From a bacterium (GTDB taxonomy: Bacteria > Hydrogenedentota > Hydrogenedentia > Hydrogenedentiales > SLHB01), in NCBI GenBank assembly GCA_024231375.1, contig JAAEQP010001400.1:1-12198 (forward strand): 12,198 bases of DNA, written 5' to 3'. The notes below the pieces were generated by a model, which worked only from the letters and a program-made list of their open reading frames with translations, did no database searches and had not been told where the DNA came from. Below, one piece after another: positions 1 to 6,944 of the stretch. The translations under genes were made by a program, and so were the position numbers. Each line of letters starts with the position of its first letter. Within the stretch, counting starts at the first letter, position 1.

Positions 1-778
1 CCGTCTTGCGGTCGAAGGCAGCCGGTACGGATCGCCCGCCGGGCACCAGCAACCGGTCGCCCGACACGACGAAATATCCTTGGGGCCCTACTCCACCGAA
101 GGACCACGCGCCGCCATGCGGTTGCTCCTGGAATGTAGAGCCATCGCCGTCGTTCAGCCACACCACATCGCCGGTCAGGGCGTCCTGGGCGTAGATGAAG
201 GTACCCATGAAGGGCCAGATGCCGGCGGCCCAATACACGATGCCGTCATGCACCACGGGTGCGCCACGCGCCGGCCACGTCGAGATGAGCCGGCTGTTCC
301 CGAGAAGACGGCGCGCTTCAGGCGCACCACGCGTCTTCCACGTGACCTCGCCCTTTGCGGCGTCCAGGCAGTAGAGACAGCCGTCGTCGCTGACAATGTA
401 GACATGGCCTTCCCAGACGACCGGTGCGAAACGAATGGGACCGTCCGCGTAGAACGTCCAGCGCTCCTCGCCCGTGTCGGTGTCCAATGCGACCAGCTTG
501 TCCGTGTCGTTGAACGCGAGGAAGAGGGTCTTCCCGGCCACGACGGGCTCCAACACCCGGTCATAGGGCATGAGATCGCGGTTCAACGTATCTTCCCAGA
601 CCGGTTCGCGCGGCGCGTACTGATGTTCCCAGAGGGTATCGAGGTCGTCCGGCAGGTCGGCCGCTGAGGCGGCGGACCGTCCCGCGTCACACCGCCACAT
701 GGGCCAATCGGCGGCGAAGGCCGGCGCGGCGACCGCGAATCCAAATGCTAACACGAAAACGGCAGTGAGTCGTTTCAC
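1..778 (-). CDS. Secreted PQQ-like (quinoprotein/BamB-type) beta-propeller protein, 3' end outside window
   Basis: The minus-strand frame opens with GTG at 778 and stays open for 259 codons to the window edge, so the C-terminus is missing. A GAGAGGAA ribosome site lies 6 bases before the GTG, which fixes this start. Residues 1-23 form a Sec signal peptide with a probable cut after AFA, followed by an early WPMWRCDAGR segment typical of secreted PQQ-like propeller proteins of planctomycete-like bacteria. Blade-like repeats follow: LVALDTDTGEERW (about 95-107), then VYIVSDDGCLYCLDAAKGEVTW (about 127-147, shown here as the blade pattern GxLYCLDAAxGxVxW), then IYAQDALTGDVVW (about 195-207). These D/A-x-x-TG-x-x-x-W strands are the quinoprotein-like blade pattern. 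No dehydrogenase catalytic set is visible, so it may be a binding or scaffold propeller rather than an enzyme. It diverges from the sigma gene across 355 bases. The family is clear; the substrate is unknown. Confidence 0.85.
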   Translation of the reverse strand, partial: MKRLTAVFVLAFGFAVAAPAFAADWPMWRCDAGRSAASAADLPDDLDTLWEHQYAPREPVWEDTLNRDLMPYDRVLEPVVAGKTLFLAFNDTDKLVALDTDTGEERWTFYADGPIRFAPVVWEGHVYIVSDDGCLYCLDAAKGEVTWKTRGAPEARRLLGNSRLISTWPARGAPVVHDGIVYWAAGIWPFMGTFIYAQDALTGDVVWLNDGDGSTFQEQPHGGAWSFGGVGPQGYFVVSGDRLLVPGGRSVPAAFDRKT

Positions 779-784
779 GAAAGG

Positions 785-792
785 TTCCTCTC
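785..792 (-). promoter_or_regulatory. Ribosome binding site deciding a GTG start
   Basis: GAGAGGAA on the minus strand ends 6 bases before the GTG at 778. It supports the GTG start of the propeller gene, whose first codons encode a clean signal peptide. Confidence 0.6.
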
Positions 793-1063
793 GCTCATCA
801 GGTTCGTTAGGTGGGCGCGTCGCAAGAAGCGCCCTTCCGTGCAGTCCATCGGGCAGTCCGGTCAACACTAGCAGGAGCCCGAGAATCCGGGCATCGGCGG
901 GGTGAAGGCCAAATACCGCACCCGGCGGGGCTAAGATACTGCATGAAGCCCAAACACCATGGTACCCCACCGCAGGGACGGACTCAAATTGGTGCCACCG
1001 TTGTCAGGGCGATGTGAACCCAGGCGTGTCTCCGTGGACAATCCCCACACTTCGCCGTACAGT

Positions 1064-1083
1064 GGTTCTCAGAACCGGGGTTC
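1064..1083. promoter_or_regulatory. Overlapping inverted repeats, possible operator upstream of the sigma gene
   Basis: GGTTCTCAGAACC (1064-1076) is a perfect 6-bp inverted repeat around one central base. Its right arm is reused in a second inverted repeat, GAACC-GG-GGTTC (1072-1083). Three half-sites in alternating orientation end 50 bases before the sigma start, where a dimeric regulator or an autoregulated promoter could sit. The symmetry is seen directly; the role is inference. Confidence 0.35.
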
Positions 1084-1120
1084 ATGTCCAAAAACCGCCT
1101 TTCGAAGCGACTATATAGAT

Positions 1121-1127
1121 GAAAGGA
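1121..1127 (+). promoter_or_regulatory. Ribosome binding site choosing the start at 1134
   Basis: GAAAGGA ends 6 bases before the ATG at 1134. An in-frame ATG at 1119 overlaps this site and has no ribosome site of its own, so the start at 1134 is preferred. Confidence 0.6.
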
Positions 1128-1133
1128 CACGAG

Positions 1134-2024
1134 ATGGCCATCGAATCGTGTGAGACGGATGAAGGGATTGTGGCGCGGGTACTGTCGGGCAACCGGCAGG
1201 AGTTTGGCGTGCTCGTTGAGCGCTATCTTGGTGTGGTGCATGCATTTGCCTACGCCCGTATCGGCAACCATGCCGATGCGGAAGACGTCGCCCAGGAGAC
1301 GTTTCTGAAGGCCTTCCGATCCCTGGATACGTTGCGCGACAGAAGCCGCGTCGGATCGTGGCTGATGGGCGTCGCACGACATGCATGCGGCGATTTCGGC
1401 CGTCAACGGCAGCGCTGGGCGCGAGCCACGTCGGAAGCGGCCCACATGCCGTCATCCGTAGCGCCCGACATGGCCCAACGCGATATGCGCGACATGGTCC
1501 GTAGGAAGTTGGCGGAACTCGATGAAAGCGCCCGGGAGGTGCTGTTGCTCTACTATTTCTCCGGGAAGAAGATCCACGAGGTGGCCGATTTGCTTGAGAT
1601 CGGCGACGAGGCCGCCGCGAAACGCATCCAACGCGCGCGGGAGGCCCTCGGCGATAAGCTACTTGACGAACTGGGCTTCGTGGCCGAGCCCGAGCGGCCC
1701 AAGGATGAACGCAAACGGCGTGCGATGGCCGCCATACTCGCCGTGCCGGCATCCTGGGACGCCACGCACCCGCCACCGGCCGCGACCTCCGGAGCGGGCT
1801 CCGTGCAGGCCTTGATCACGCACCATCGACTGGCCATTCTCGTCGCCGCGGCGGCTCTCGTAACGGTGTCAGCACTGACTGCGTTTGTGCTGACGCGGGG
1901 CGGACGGCCCACTCCCGCGGCGCGCCCCGCGTCGTCACCCACCCCGATCACAGGGACACCGGAGCCGACAGCGGCACCCCCTCCCACTGCAGGCAACAAG
2001 GCAATGAAAGGGAAGAAGTCATGA
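1134..2024 (+). CDS. ECF-type RNA polymerase sigma factor with C-terminal transmembrane anchor
   Basis: The product has 296 residues from the ATG at 1134. Sigma region 2 spans about 20-90, with the characteristic DAEDVAQETFLKAFRSL stretch at 48-64 and a GSWLMGVARHAC segment at 74-85. Region 4 spans about 120-175, with AREVLLLYYFSGKKIHEVA leading into the helix-turn-helix and AAKRIQRARE at its end. Ordinary ECF factors stop near 170-200 residues. This one continues through a charged linker (about 181-232) into one hydrophobic helix (about 233-253) and a 40-residue proline/threonine/alanine-rich tail. The N-terminal sigma part should be cytoplasmic and the tail outside the membrane. The stop overlaps the next ATG as ATGA, so the two are probably translationally coupled. 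No separate anti-sigma gene is present. Family call is secure; membrane anchoring as the control mechanism is inference. Confidence 0.9.
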   Translation: MAIESCETDEGIVARVLSGNRQEFGVLVERYLGVVHAFAYARIGNHADAEDVAQETFLKAFRSLDTLRDRSRVGSWLMGVARHACGDFGRQRQRWARATSEAAHMPSSVAPDMAQRDMRDMVRRKLAELDESAREVLLLYYFSGKKIHEVADLLEIGDEAAAKRIQRAREALGDKLLDELGFVAEPERPKDERKRRAMAAILAVPASWDATHPPPAATSGAGSVQALITHHRLAILVAAAALVTVSALTAFVLTRGGRPTPAARPASSPTPITGTPEPTAAPPPTAGNKAMKGKKS

Positions 2025-3631
2025 AACACAGCATCGCATGTATCGGCGCGCTCCTGGCAGCTACGGTGACCTTCGCCTCTCTGTCATCCCACGCGGTGAC
2101 AATGAGGACTATTGATGAGGACGGTGAGCCGGTTGTCGGTGCGTCGGTGTATGTGTTGTATCCCTCCGGCGATTGGGCCGTGGATTACAGGATGCTCACC
2201 GAGGGGCGAACCGATCGTCAGGGCCGCTTCAGCTTCGCTCCTTTGCGCGGCAAGAACTGGCTGGCCGCTGCGCGTGCGCCGGGCCACGCCGTTGCCTCCC
2301 GTGGGTGGAAGCACGCCAAATCGCCCGGCGATATGCACGATTTCGACTTGGTGCTCCCAGAAGAGCGCACCTTTGCGGGCCGCGTCACGGACAACACGGG
2401 TAGCCCCATCGAAAATGCAGTTGTCTCCCCCTGTCTGTTCTACGGCACCCCGTACCGCAGTGGACTCCTGTGGAATTCGGCCATCCTGTCCACCAGAACG
2501 GGCGCCAAGGGCCGCTTCGTTCTCCACGGCGTCCCGAAAGGGCCCGTGCCCGAGTTGCGCGCAATGCATCCTGACTACGCCACCGCGCTCTGGCGCCCCG
2601 GCTACCAGCAGACAACATCCTGCGAAAAACTCGACGAGACAATCGTGATCGAACCCATCGTTATGGAAGGCGGGCACGTGATCACCGGCACCATCACATT
2701 CGAGGACACCGGCAAACCCGCCCCCGGTGCGTGGGTGCAACGGTCAATCTCTCTTGGCAAGAGCTGGACGCCGACATGGGTCGAGACGGTCATCACGGAC
2801 GAAGAGGGGCGATACACCATGCACGTCCCGCATCGCTATCGGCACCGCTACCGCGTGACACACTCCGAGGCGCCATATCGTGGGAGTGGGAGCAACCTTG
2901 ACGTCAAGGTGCCCCCATATGGCCCGAGTGTCGGCGCGGACCTCGCCTTGGAACGGGGAGTGCCGGTATCCGGCAGGTTCATCAACGCCGATACGGGCGA
3001 CCCCATCCCCGGCGACCGGATCTGGGCTGCATTCGCCGAAAGCCACCACGAGTCGGAGCTTCCGGTCGAGCAGGACGGCACGTTCACGGCCTACGTGCAG
3101 CGCTACGATAGGTCCATACGCGGCCGATGCGTGTTTGGAGGATACGACGTACCGTTCGCGGTGAGCTTCGGCCGCATCGAGGGTGAATCACGCACCGACA
3201 TCGTCATCAAGGTTGCTCCCCCGAAACTCGTAAGGGGGAAAGTGTTGAAACCGGATGGACAACCCTTCGTGGGAGCCGTTGTGACCGCGCCTACGGAGCA
3301 GGTATGGCACCCCTCATGCGGTGTGTTTGTCTCCACCGACGGCTCATTCGAAATCCCCGTGGACTGGTGGTTGCGGCGGCCCGCGAATCCGACTCGGCGG
3401 CGCGTGGAGAACTCGCCACCCGCTCTGAAACTGATAGCCAAGTATTGGGGCATGCCCGATTGCCGAACCGAACTCGATCTCGGGCCCTATGATCTCGCCA
3501 ATGCATCGACGCTCCAGAATCGCGACATCGTGCTGTACCTCGAGCCCACGGCCGAATTGCGGGGCCGCATACTCTACCCGTCGGGCAGACCTGTCCAGGG
3601 GGGGGGAGATCTCGGCTTCGTGCGGCGATAG
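2021..3631 (+). CDS. Secreted multi-repeat carboxypeptidase-regulatory-like (transthyretin-fold) protein, frame broken near 3' end
   Basis: As written the frame encodes 536 residues, starting at an ATG inside the sigma stop (ATGA). Residues 1-25 form a signal peptide with probable cleavage near SSHA. The rest is a chain of beta-sandwich repeats of the carboxypeptidase-regulatory-like type. Each opens with a 'xGxVxDxxGxPVxGAxV' strand and later has a 'TDxxGRFxF' strand: about 27-113 (GEPVVGASV, TDRQGRFSF), 118-215 (RVTDNTGSPIENAVV, GAKGRFVL), 220-310 (DTGKPAPGAWV, TDEEGRYTM), 315-400 (DTGDPIPGDRI, EQDGTFTA), 404-508 (PDGQPFVGAVV, STDGSFEI) and a sixth beginning at 513 (LRGRILYPSGRPV). The sixth is cut short: after a run of nine G the frame ends within 8 codons, whereas the shifted frame completes it. 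With one G fewer the protein would be 594 residues, ending at 3806. Such domains are structural or binding modules in secreted proteins. Coupling to the sigma gene suggests a sensing or surface-display partner, which is inference. Confidence 0.85.
   Translation: MKHSIACIGALLAATVTFASLSSHAVTMRTIDEDGEPVVGASVYVLYPSGDWAVDYRMLTEGRTDRQGRFSFAPLRGKNWLAAARAPGHAVASRGWKHAKSPGDMHDFDLVLPEERTFAGRVTDNTGSPIENAVVSPCLFYGTPYRSGLLWNSAILSTRTGAKGRFVLHGVPKGPVPELRAMHPDYATALWRPGYQQTTSCEKLDETIVIEPIVMEGGHVITGTITFEDTGKPAPGAWVQRSISLGKSWTPTWVETVITDEEGRYTMHVPHRYRHRYRVTHSEAPYRGSGSNLDVKVPPYGPSVGADLALERGVPVSGRFINADTGDPIPGDRIWAAFAESHHESELPVEQDGTFTAYVQRYDRSIRGRCVFGGYDVPFAVSFGRIEGESRTDIVIKVAPPKLVRGKVLKPDGQPFVGAVVTAPTEQVWHPSCGVFVSTDGSFEIPVDWWLRRPANPTRRRVENSPPALKLIAKYWGMPDCRTELDLGPYDLANASTLQNRDIVLYLEPTAELRGRILYPSGRPVQGGGDLGFVRR
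3598..3606 (+). repeat. Homopolymeric G9 tract at a frameshift point
   Basis: Nine consecutive G fall exactly where the reading frame of the repeat protein breaks. Codons upstream and downstream differ by one base, so eight G (or eleven) would join them. It may be a sequencing or assembly error, a slippage-prone phase-variable tract, or a true mutation. Confidence 0.8.
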
Positions 3632-3806
3632 GGTCTTTGAAACGAAACCGTTGTGGGGCGGCGTGTTTATGTATCCGTCCATCCCCGCCGACCAGACGTA
3701 CACCCTATCTGTCACCAAAGGGACACTCAAGGGCGAAAAGACATTCCTCCTGAAAGGAGGCGCCAAACTCAACGTCGGGGAGGTGACTGTGCACCCGGTT
3801 TCCTAG
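3607..3806 (+). pseudogene. Out-of-frame 3' end of the multi-repeat protein (last beta-sandwich domain)
   Basis: This is the continuation of the preceding gene in the next frame, about 66 residues ending at TAG 3804-3806. It contains FETKPLWGGVF, YPSIPADQTYTLSVTKG and KTFLLKGGAKLNVGEVTV, which are the closing strands expected for the sixth repeat. It has no convincing start or ribosome site of its own. I read it as the separated C-terminus of one gene, not an independent protein. If the extra G is an error, the full gene is 2021-3806. Its TAG stop lies in the palindrome CTAG (3803-3806), which also supplies the stop of the facing gene. Confidence 0.75.
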
Positions 3807-5299
3807 TCCTTGAGCCCGGTCAGATCGGACTCAACATCGATCTCGCCCGGTCCCGGGTCAACTTTCGCGGAGAACCCCTCGCCCAACTCGACGTTGGAGG
3901 AAGTCTTCAGATCGATCTCCTTGCCTTCCACCGCGTTGCCCACCAGGAGCATTTCGCCCTCGTGATCGAACACGCAGTCGTGGATGTGAACCGTGGTCTT
4001 CCCGTACTCGGGGACGGCATGGTCTTTCATGTAGTCCTCGAAGGTATCCCTGCCGTGGAACTCCAGGCCGATGTTCTTGAGCCTGGAGTTGGTGATGGTG
4101 ACCATGTTCACGGGGGAATTCACCTGCACCAACGGGATCTCCTCTTTGTCGAACATCACTTTGACGTTGTCCAGGAGGATGTGCTCTTGCACGGGGACGT
4201 CCGCGCCGGGATAGTAGGAGCGGTTGAATCTGCCCATGTTGAATTCGATTGAGAACGGGATCCTCGGCTTCTCGAGTTGAATGTCCCTGAAGACAACATT
4301 CCGAACTCCACCCGTGTACGAAATGATCTCCTGCGTCATTACCCAGGTAATACCATCTAGGACCTTTGTGCCACTCTCGAAATCGGGCCGGGTCGTCGAT
4401 TCGTAGAGTGTTTCGTCCGACGGCATCTTCACCCGATAGATCCTTCCGTTTGAGACCACGGCATCCGATTGCTGGACTTTCATACCCTCTTTCCAGTCAA
4501 TCCAGCCACCTGCCAGCATACGGCAGAAGTAGCCCACCGTCTTCTCCTGATCCAGGTCATAGCAGTTCTCGACGACGCCGTCCTCGATCCAGCCCAACTC
4601 GGGATTCGAGGTGGAATAATCTTGCCCATTGAGCGCAATGGCGTCGTCGAAGGTCTGGAAGACGCCGTCCCTGACCGTGAAGCGTTTCCCCGGACCGAAG
4701 TGGATCCCGTCCTTCTGGCCCTTGATGACGACGTCTTCGATGATGACGTCCTCGAACCGGCATATCTGCATCCCATACTGCATCCCGGTCAGATCGTAGC
4801 AACGATATCCCTTGATCCTCAGGTCTTTCACATAGGAGAACCCAACCAGGCCGCGCAACCCCAACACCAGATCCGAGCAATTGTCGATTCCGTTCACGAT
4901 GATGTGCAGGCCCTCGACGGTGATGCTTTCATCGTGCGTCTTGGTGAGCGCGCCTCGGTTGATGAGGACTTGCGCGAAGAGTCCCTCCTCGTCCGTCTTC
5001 TTCAGAAAGACCCCCTTGCCGAAGAGGAGATGCGTGTGGCTTCCCAGGTAGACAGTGGCCGCGATCTTGTATGTCCCGGGCTGAGAGACGACGACCGTTC
5101 CTCCCCCATCGACGGCCCTCTGCAGGGCCGCGGCGTTCTCGATGCCCGTGGCCGCGGGCGAGAACCCAAAGGACGAGGCATCGGTGAACCCCTGTAGCGC
5201 CTTGGCCTGACCCGAATCTGCCGATTTCCCTTCATTCTCTTCCGAGGCAGACGTGCCTGCCGTAAAGGCGGCTGAAACGATCGGGATTAATGCTCTCAT
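3803..5299 (-). CDS. Secreted right-handed parallel beta-helix protein (GH28 / pectate-lyase-3 superfamily)
   Basis: The product has 498 residues from the ATG at 5299, with AAGGA 8 bases upstream. The N-terminus is hydrophobic (about 1-18, short signal peptide), then a polar spacer to about 40. ALQRAVDGGGTVVVSQPGTYKI (about 58-79, abbreviated A-x-x-x-AVDGGGTVVV) is the typical opening of pectate-lyase-fold and polygalacturonase-like proteins. Parallel helix turns follow (VEGLHIIVNGIDN 128-140, VKDLRIKGYRCYDL 157-170, FEDVIIEDVVIKG 182-194). The motif QKDGIHFGPGKRFTVRDG (195-212) and FDDAIALNG (217-225) match the GH28-like pattern of paired aspartates on consecutive turns: D197, D218, D219. 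Residues about 268-324 look like an inserted module, described among the findings. The expected role is cleavage or binding of a uronic-acid or other acidic polysaccharide outside the cytoplasm; the substrate cannot be read. It lies 119 bases downstream of the dehydrogenase/membrane-protein operon on the same strand. Confidence 0.8.
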   Translation of the reverse strand: MRALIPIVSAAFTAGTSASEENEGKSADSGQAKALQGFTDASSFGFSPAATGIENAAALQRAVDGGGTVVVSQPGTYKIAATVYLGSHTHLLFGKGVFLKKTDEEGLFAQVLINRGALTKTHDESITVEGLHIIVNGIDNCSDLVLGLRGLVGFSYVKDLRIKGYRCYDLTGMQYGMQICRFEDVIIEDVVIKGQKDGIHFGPGKRFTVRDGVFQTFDDAIALNGQDYSTSNPELGWIEDGVVENCYDLDQEKTVGYFCRMLAGGWIDWKEGMKVQQSDAVVSNGRIYRVKMPSDETLYESTTRPDFESGTKVLDGITWVMTQEIISYTGGVRNVVFRDIQLEKPRIPFSIEFNMGRFNRSYYPGADVPVQEHILLDNVKVMFDKEEIPLVQVNSPVNMVTITNSRLKNIGLEFHGRDTFEDYMKDHAVPEYGKTTVHIHDCVFDHEGEMLLVGNAVEGKEIDLKTSSNVELGEGFSAKVDPGPGEIDVESDLTGLKD

Positions 5300-5418
5300 T
5301 CTCCAAGTCCTTCCTGATATCCGGTCTTCGGCACAACCTGCCGTTCTTTCAATAGGCTACTGCCCCAGGCTTCGCTGGAGCCAATCTGGGCCTTCCGATG
5401 TCGAGGTGGCCGCGAGTC
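5300..5418. other. Short intergenic spacer upstream of the beta-helix gene
   Basis: These 119 bases separate two minus-strand genes. A weak imperfect hairpin (CCCCAG-GCTTCG-CTGGAG, around 5361-5380) is the only structure seen; it has no T-run, so neither a terminator nor a promoter can be called. Confidence 0.3.
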
Positions 5419-6849
5419 CTACGGCAACGCCACCAAGGTCACGGCCTCGTACACCGCCGCAAAGGCCAGCATCCCCGCGATGAAGAAGGTGCCGCCCACG
5501 ACCATGGCGCCGCAGCGCGCGAGTTCTCTCAGAGGCCGCGTCGCATGAAGCGCGCCGAAGAGGCGGACGGGCACGAGCGTCACCATAAACGTGGCCAGCA
5601 CGTAGGCCTCCAGTTCCAGCACGATGGTGATGGAGTGGTACGTCAGCAACAGGACGAATCGCGTCCAGATGGGGGCCATGGCGAACCCGGCCAGAGAAAA
5701 GGAAATCAGGTTCTTGAGGAGGGCAAAGGCCGTGCCCAGCAGTGGCACGAAGGTTCCCGGCAAAATCACACCGATGAAGGTCTGGTCGATGAAGTTGTTG
5801 GCGAAGGTGTGCCACGCCGCGCCGATGATGTTCTTGTCGAAATAGGCGTCGCCAATGTGTCTGAGGTCGCCGGTCGTGAACACACTCGTCACCCAGGTCA
5901 GTACCCGCAGGTTCATCACGGGAAACGCCATGGCCACGCCCGTCATCCCCAGAAACGCACCGAAATACACCACGTGCGCAACCGTAAGCGCGCGTGGATA
6001 CACGTTCAACGTGTCGAGGAAAGGTCGAAGCAGCCACGTGCGTGGCGCGAGCCAACGGAACAGAAGCACTTGTGCGCCTCCGCCCCCGACCAGCACCAAT
6101 GCCAGCCCGACAAAGGCCATCCAGGTTACGGACCCTTCCGTGGGCGTCAACCCCAGAAACGTCGCGAAATCGCTATCCTCGTCCAGTTCGGCGTCTTCGA
6201 GCCGCACCAAACCTTCCGGATCGAACCAGCCTTGCGTTCCACCTTGGGCGGCCTCGAACAGGGCGTCGAATGCAGGGGTGGAAGGCAGCAGATAGGCCAT
6301 GGCCAGACCGGTGGCGCCCCGCTGAAGACGTCCAACGACCGTGAATACGGTGCCGTCGATGGTGAATTCGTCCAGACGCACCAGTGCGCCCGCCAGCACC
6401 TCGGGTTTGCCGGGTTCGGGCGCCCGGCCCGACGCCAGCACCGATTGAATCGTGTCGGCGGGCAGGTCAATCGCCACCAGGTGTTCGCGGATGTGGAGGC
6501 CCAGAATCTCAGCCGCCTCCGCGCCACCCGCCTGCTCGGCCAGCCCCTGCCGCACTTGGTCTTCGAAGGGAAACGCATCGCCCGGAAGCACGCGTGCGGA
6601 AACGGGAATGGTGTCGTCCCACGGCGGCGTGCCTTCTGTAACCAGGATGGCGTCGATCCACACCTGCCCTTCTTCCGCACGCCCTTCGAGAATGGCCGCC
6701 CACTGAATGCAGGCCAGTCCGGCGAGTGCCATGGCCACCCAGAGCGGGAGGCCGGGCATCAGGCGGGGCGCAGGCGCGGGCCCTGGGTCGGGGATGTCGA
6801 TAATGTCCGAGACCGACAGGGGCTGCGATACTTCCTGTTCAAACGGCAT
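5419..6849 (-). CDS. Multi-pass membrane protein: MacB-like periplasmic domain plus SpoIIM/DUF95-like membrane region
   Basis: The product has 476 residues from ATG 6849, with AGGGAG 5 bases upstream. A polar N-terminus is followed by a first membrane helix (about 36-53). A large extracytoplasmic domain (about 58-240) contains SGRAPEPGKPEVLAG (140-154) and FTIDGTVFTVVGRLQ (162-176); these resemble the MacB-type periplasmic core of ABC-permease-like proteins. A second helix (about 243-264) and several more (around 290-312, 357-392, 397-430, 447-472) make up the membrane half. AWHTFANNFIDQTFIGVIL (345-363) and LLTYHSITIVLELEAYVLA (401-419) resemble the conserved asparagine and histidine/glutamate positions of SpoIIM-like proteins. 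It has no ATP-binding partner or FtsX helices, so it is not an ordinary MacB permease. Membrane location is secure and the two domain matches are moderate. It is last in an apparent operon with the dehydrogenase; function unknown. Confidence 0.7.
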   Translation of the reverse strand: MPFEQEVSQPLSVSDIIDIPDPGPAPAPRLMPGLPLWVAMALAGLACIQWAAILEGRAEEGQVWIDAILVTEGTPPWDDTIPVSARVLPGDAFPFEDQVRQGLAEQAGGAEAAEILGLHIREHLVAIDLPADTIQSVLASGRAPEPGKPEVLAGALVRLDEFTIDGTVFTVVGRLQRGATGLAMAYLLPSTPAFDALFEAAQGGTQGWFDPEGLVRLEDAELDEDSDFATFLGLTPTEGSVTWMAFVGLALVLVGGGGAQVLLFRWLAPRTWLLRPFLDTLNVYPRALTVAHVVYFGAFLGMTGVAMAFPVMNLRVLTWVTSVFTTGDLRHIGDAYFDKNIIGAAWHTFANNFIDQTFIGVILPGTFVPLLGTAFALLKNLISFSLAGFAMAPIWTRFVLLLTYHSITIVLELEAYVLATFMVTLVPVRLFGALHATRPLRELARCGAMVVGGTFFIAGMLAFAAVYEAVTLVALP

Positions 6850-6864
6850 ACAGGCTCCCTGCCG

Positions 6865-6942
6865 CTACCCGGCCTTGGGGAAGGTGAGACCGGCAAGGTT
6901 CACCGCAAGCAGCGGGAGGACAACGAAAACCTTCTTGAGCAC
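6865..6942 (-). CDS. Possible 25-residue hydrophobic peptide
   Basis: A GTG-started frame begins 2 bases after the stop of the 85-residue gene and ends 15 bases before the ATG of the large membrane protein. GAGGGA (6949-6954, minus strand) ends 6 bases before the GTG, an ideal spacing. The product starts MLKKVFVV, has a hydrophobic core (VFVVLPLLAVNLAGL) and ends TFPKAG: two lysines followed by one short membrane segment. It could be a one-helix microprotein accompanying the membrane protein, or a coupling/leader frame that carries ribosomes through the spacer. It fills a gap that would otherwise be a 95-base untranslated stretch in a tightly packed operon. No family is recognised. Confidence 0.45.
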   Translation of the reverse strand: MLKKVFVVLPLLAVNLAGLTFPKAG

Positions 6943-6944
6943 GG

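Larger units (their letters stand above)
779..1133. other. Divergent intergenic region between propeller and sigma genes
   Basis: These 355 bases hold no convincing gene; short frames here have no ribosome site or recognisable product. Visible structures are a perfect 6-bp hairpin GGGCGC / GCGCCC at 813-834 with a 10-base loop, which would lie in the 5' leader of the propeller gene, and a cluster of GGTTC/GAACC half-sites at 1064-1083. No consensus -35/-10 pair could be placed with confidence for either gene. Confidence 0.5.

Noticed and set aside
813..834. Intrinsic terminator at the GGGCGC/GCGCCC hairpin
   Set aside because: It lies upstream of both divergent genes, with only two T after it, so there is no transcript for it to end in the usual way.
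1112..1117. TATATA as a -10 box for the sigma gene
   Set aside because: Transcription would begin on the ribosome site itself, and no -35 is seen at the proper distance.
1119..1121. Earlier ATG for the sigma factor
   Set aside because: It overlaps the ribosome site used by ATG 1134 and has none of its own.
1111..1776. 221-residue minus-strand frame opposite the sigma gene
   Set aside because: Arginine/proline-rich shadow with no domain or ribosome site.
3489..3806. Independent 105-residue gene
   Set aside because: Its first part overlaps the repeat protein as a shadow; only the part after the G9 tract makes sense, as that protein's lost C-terminus.
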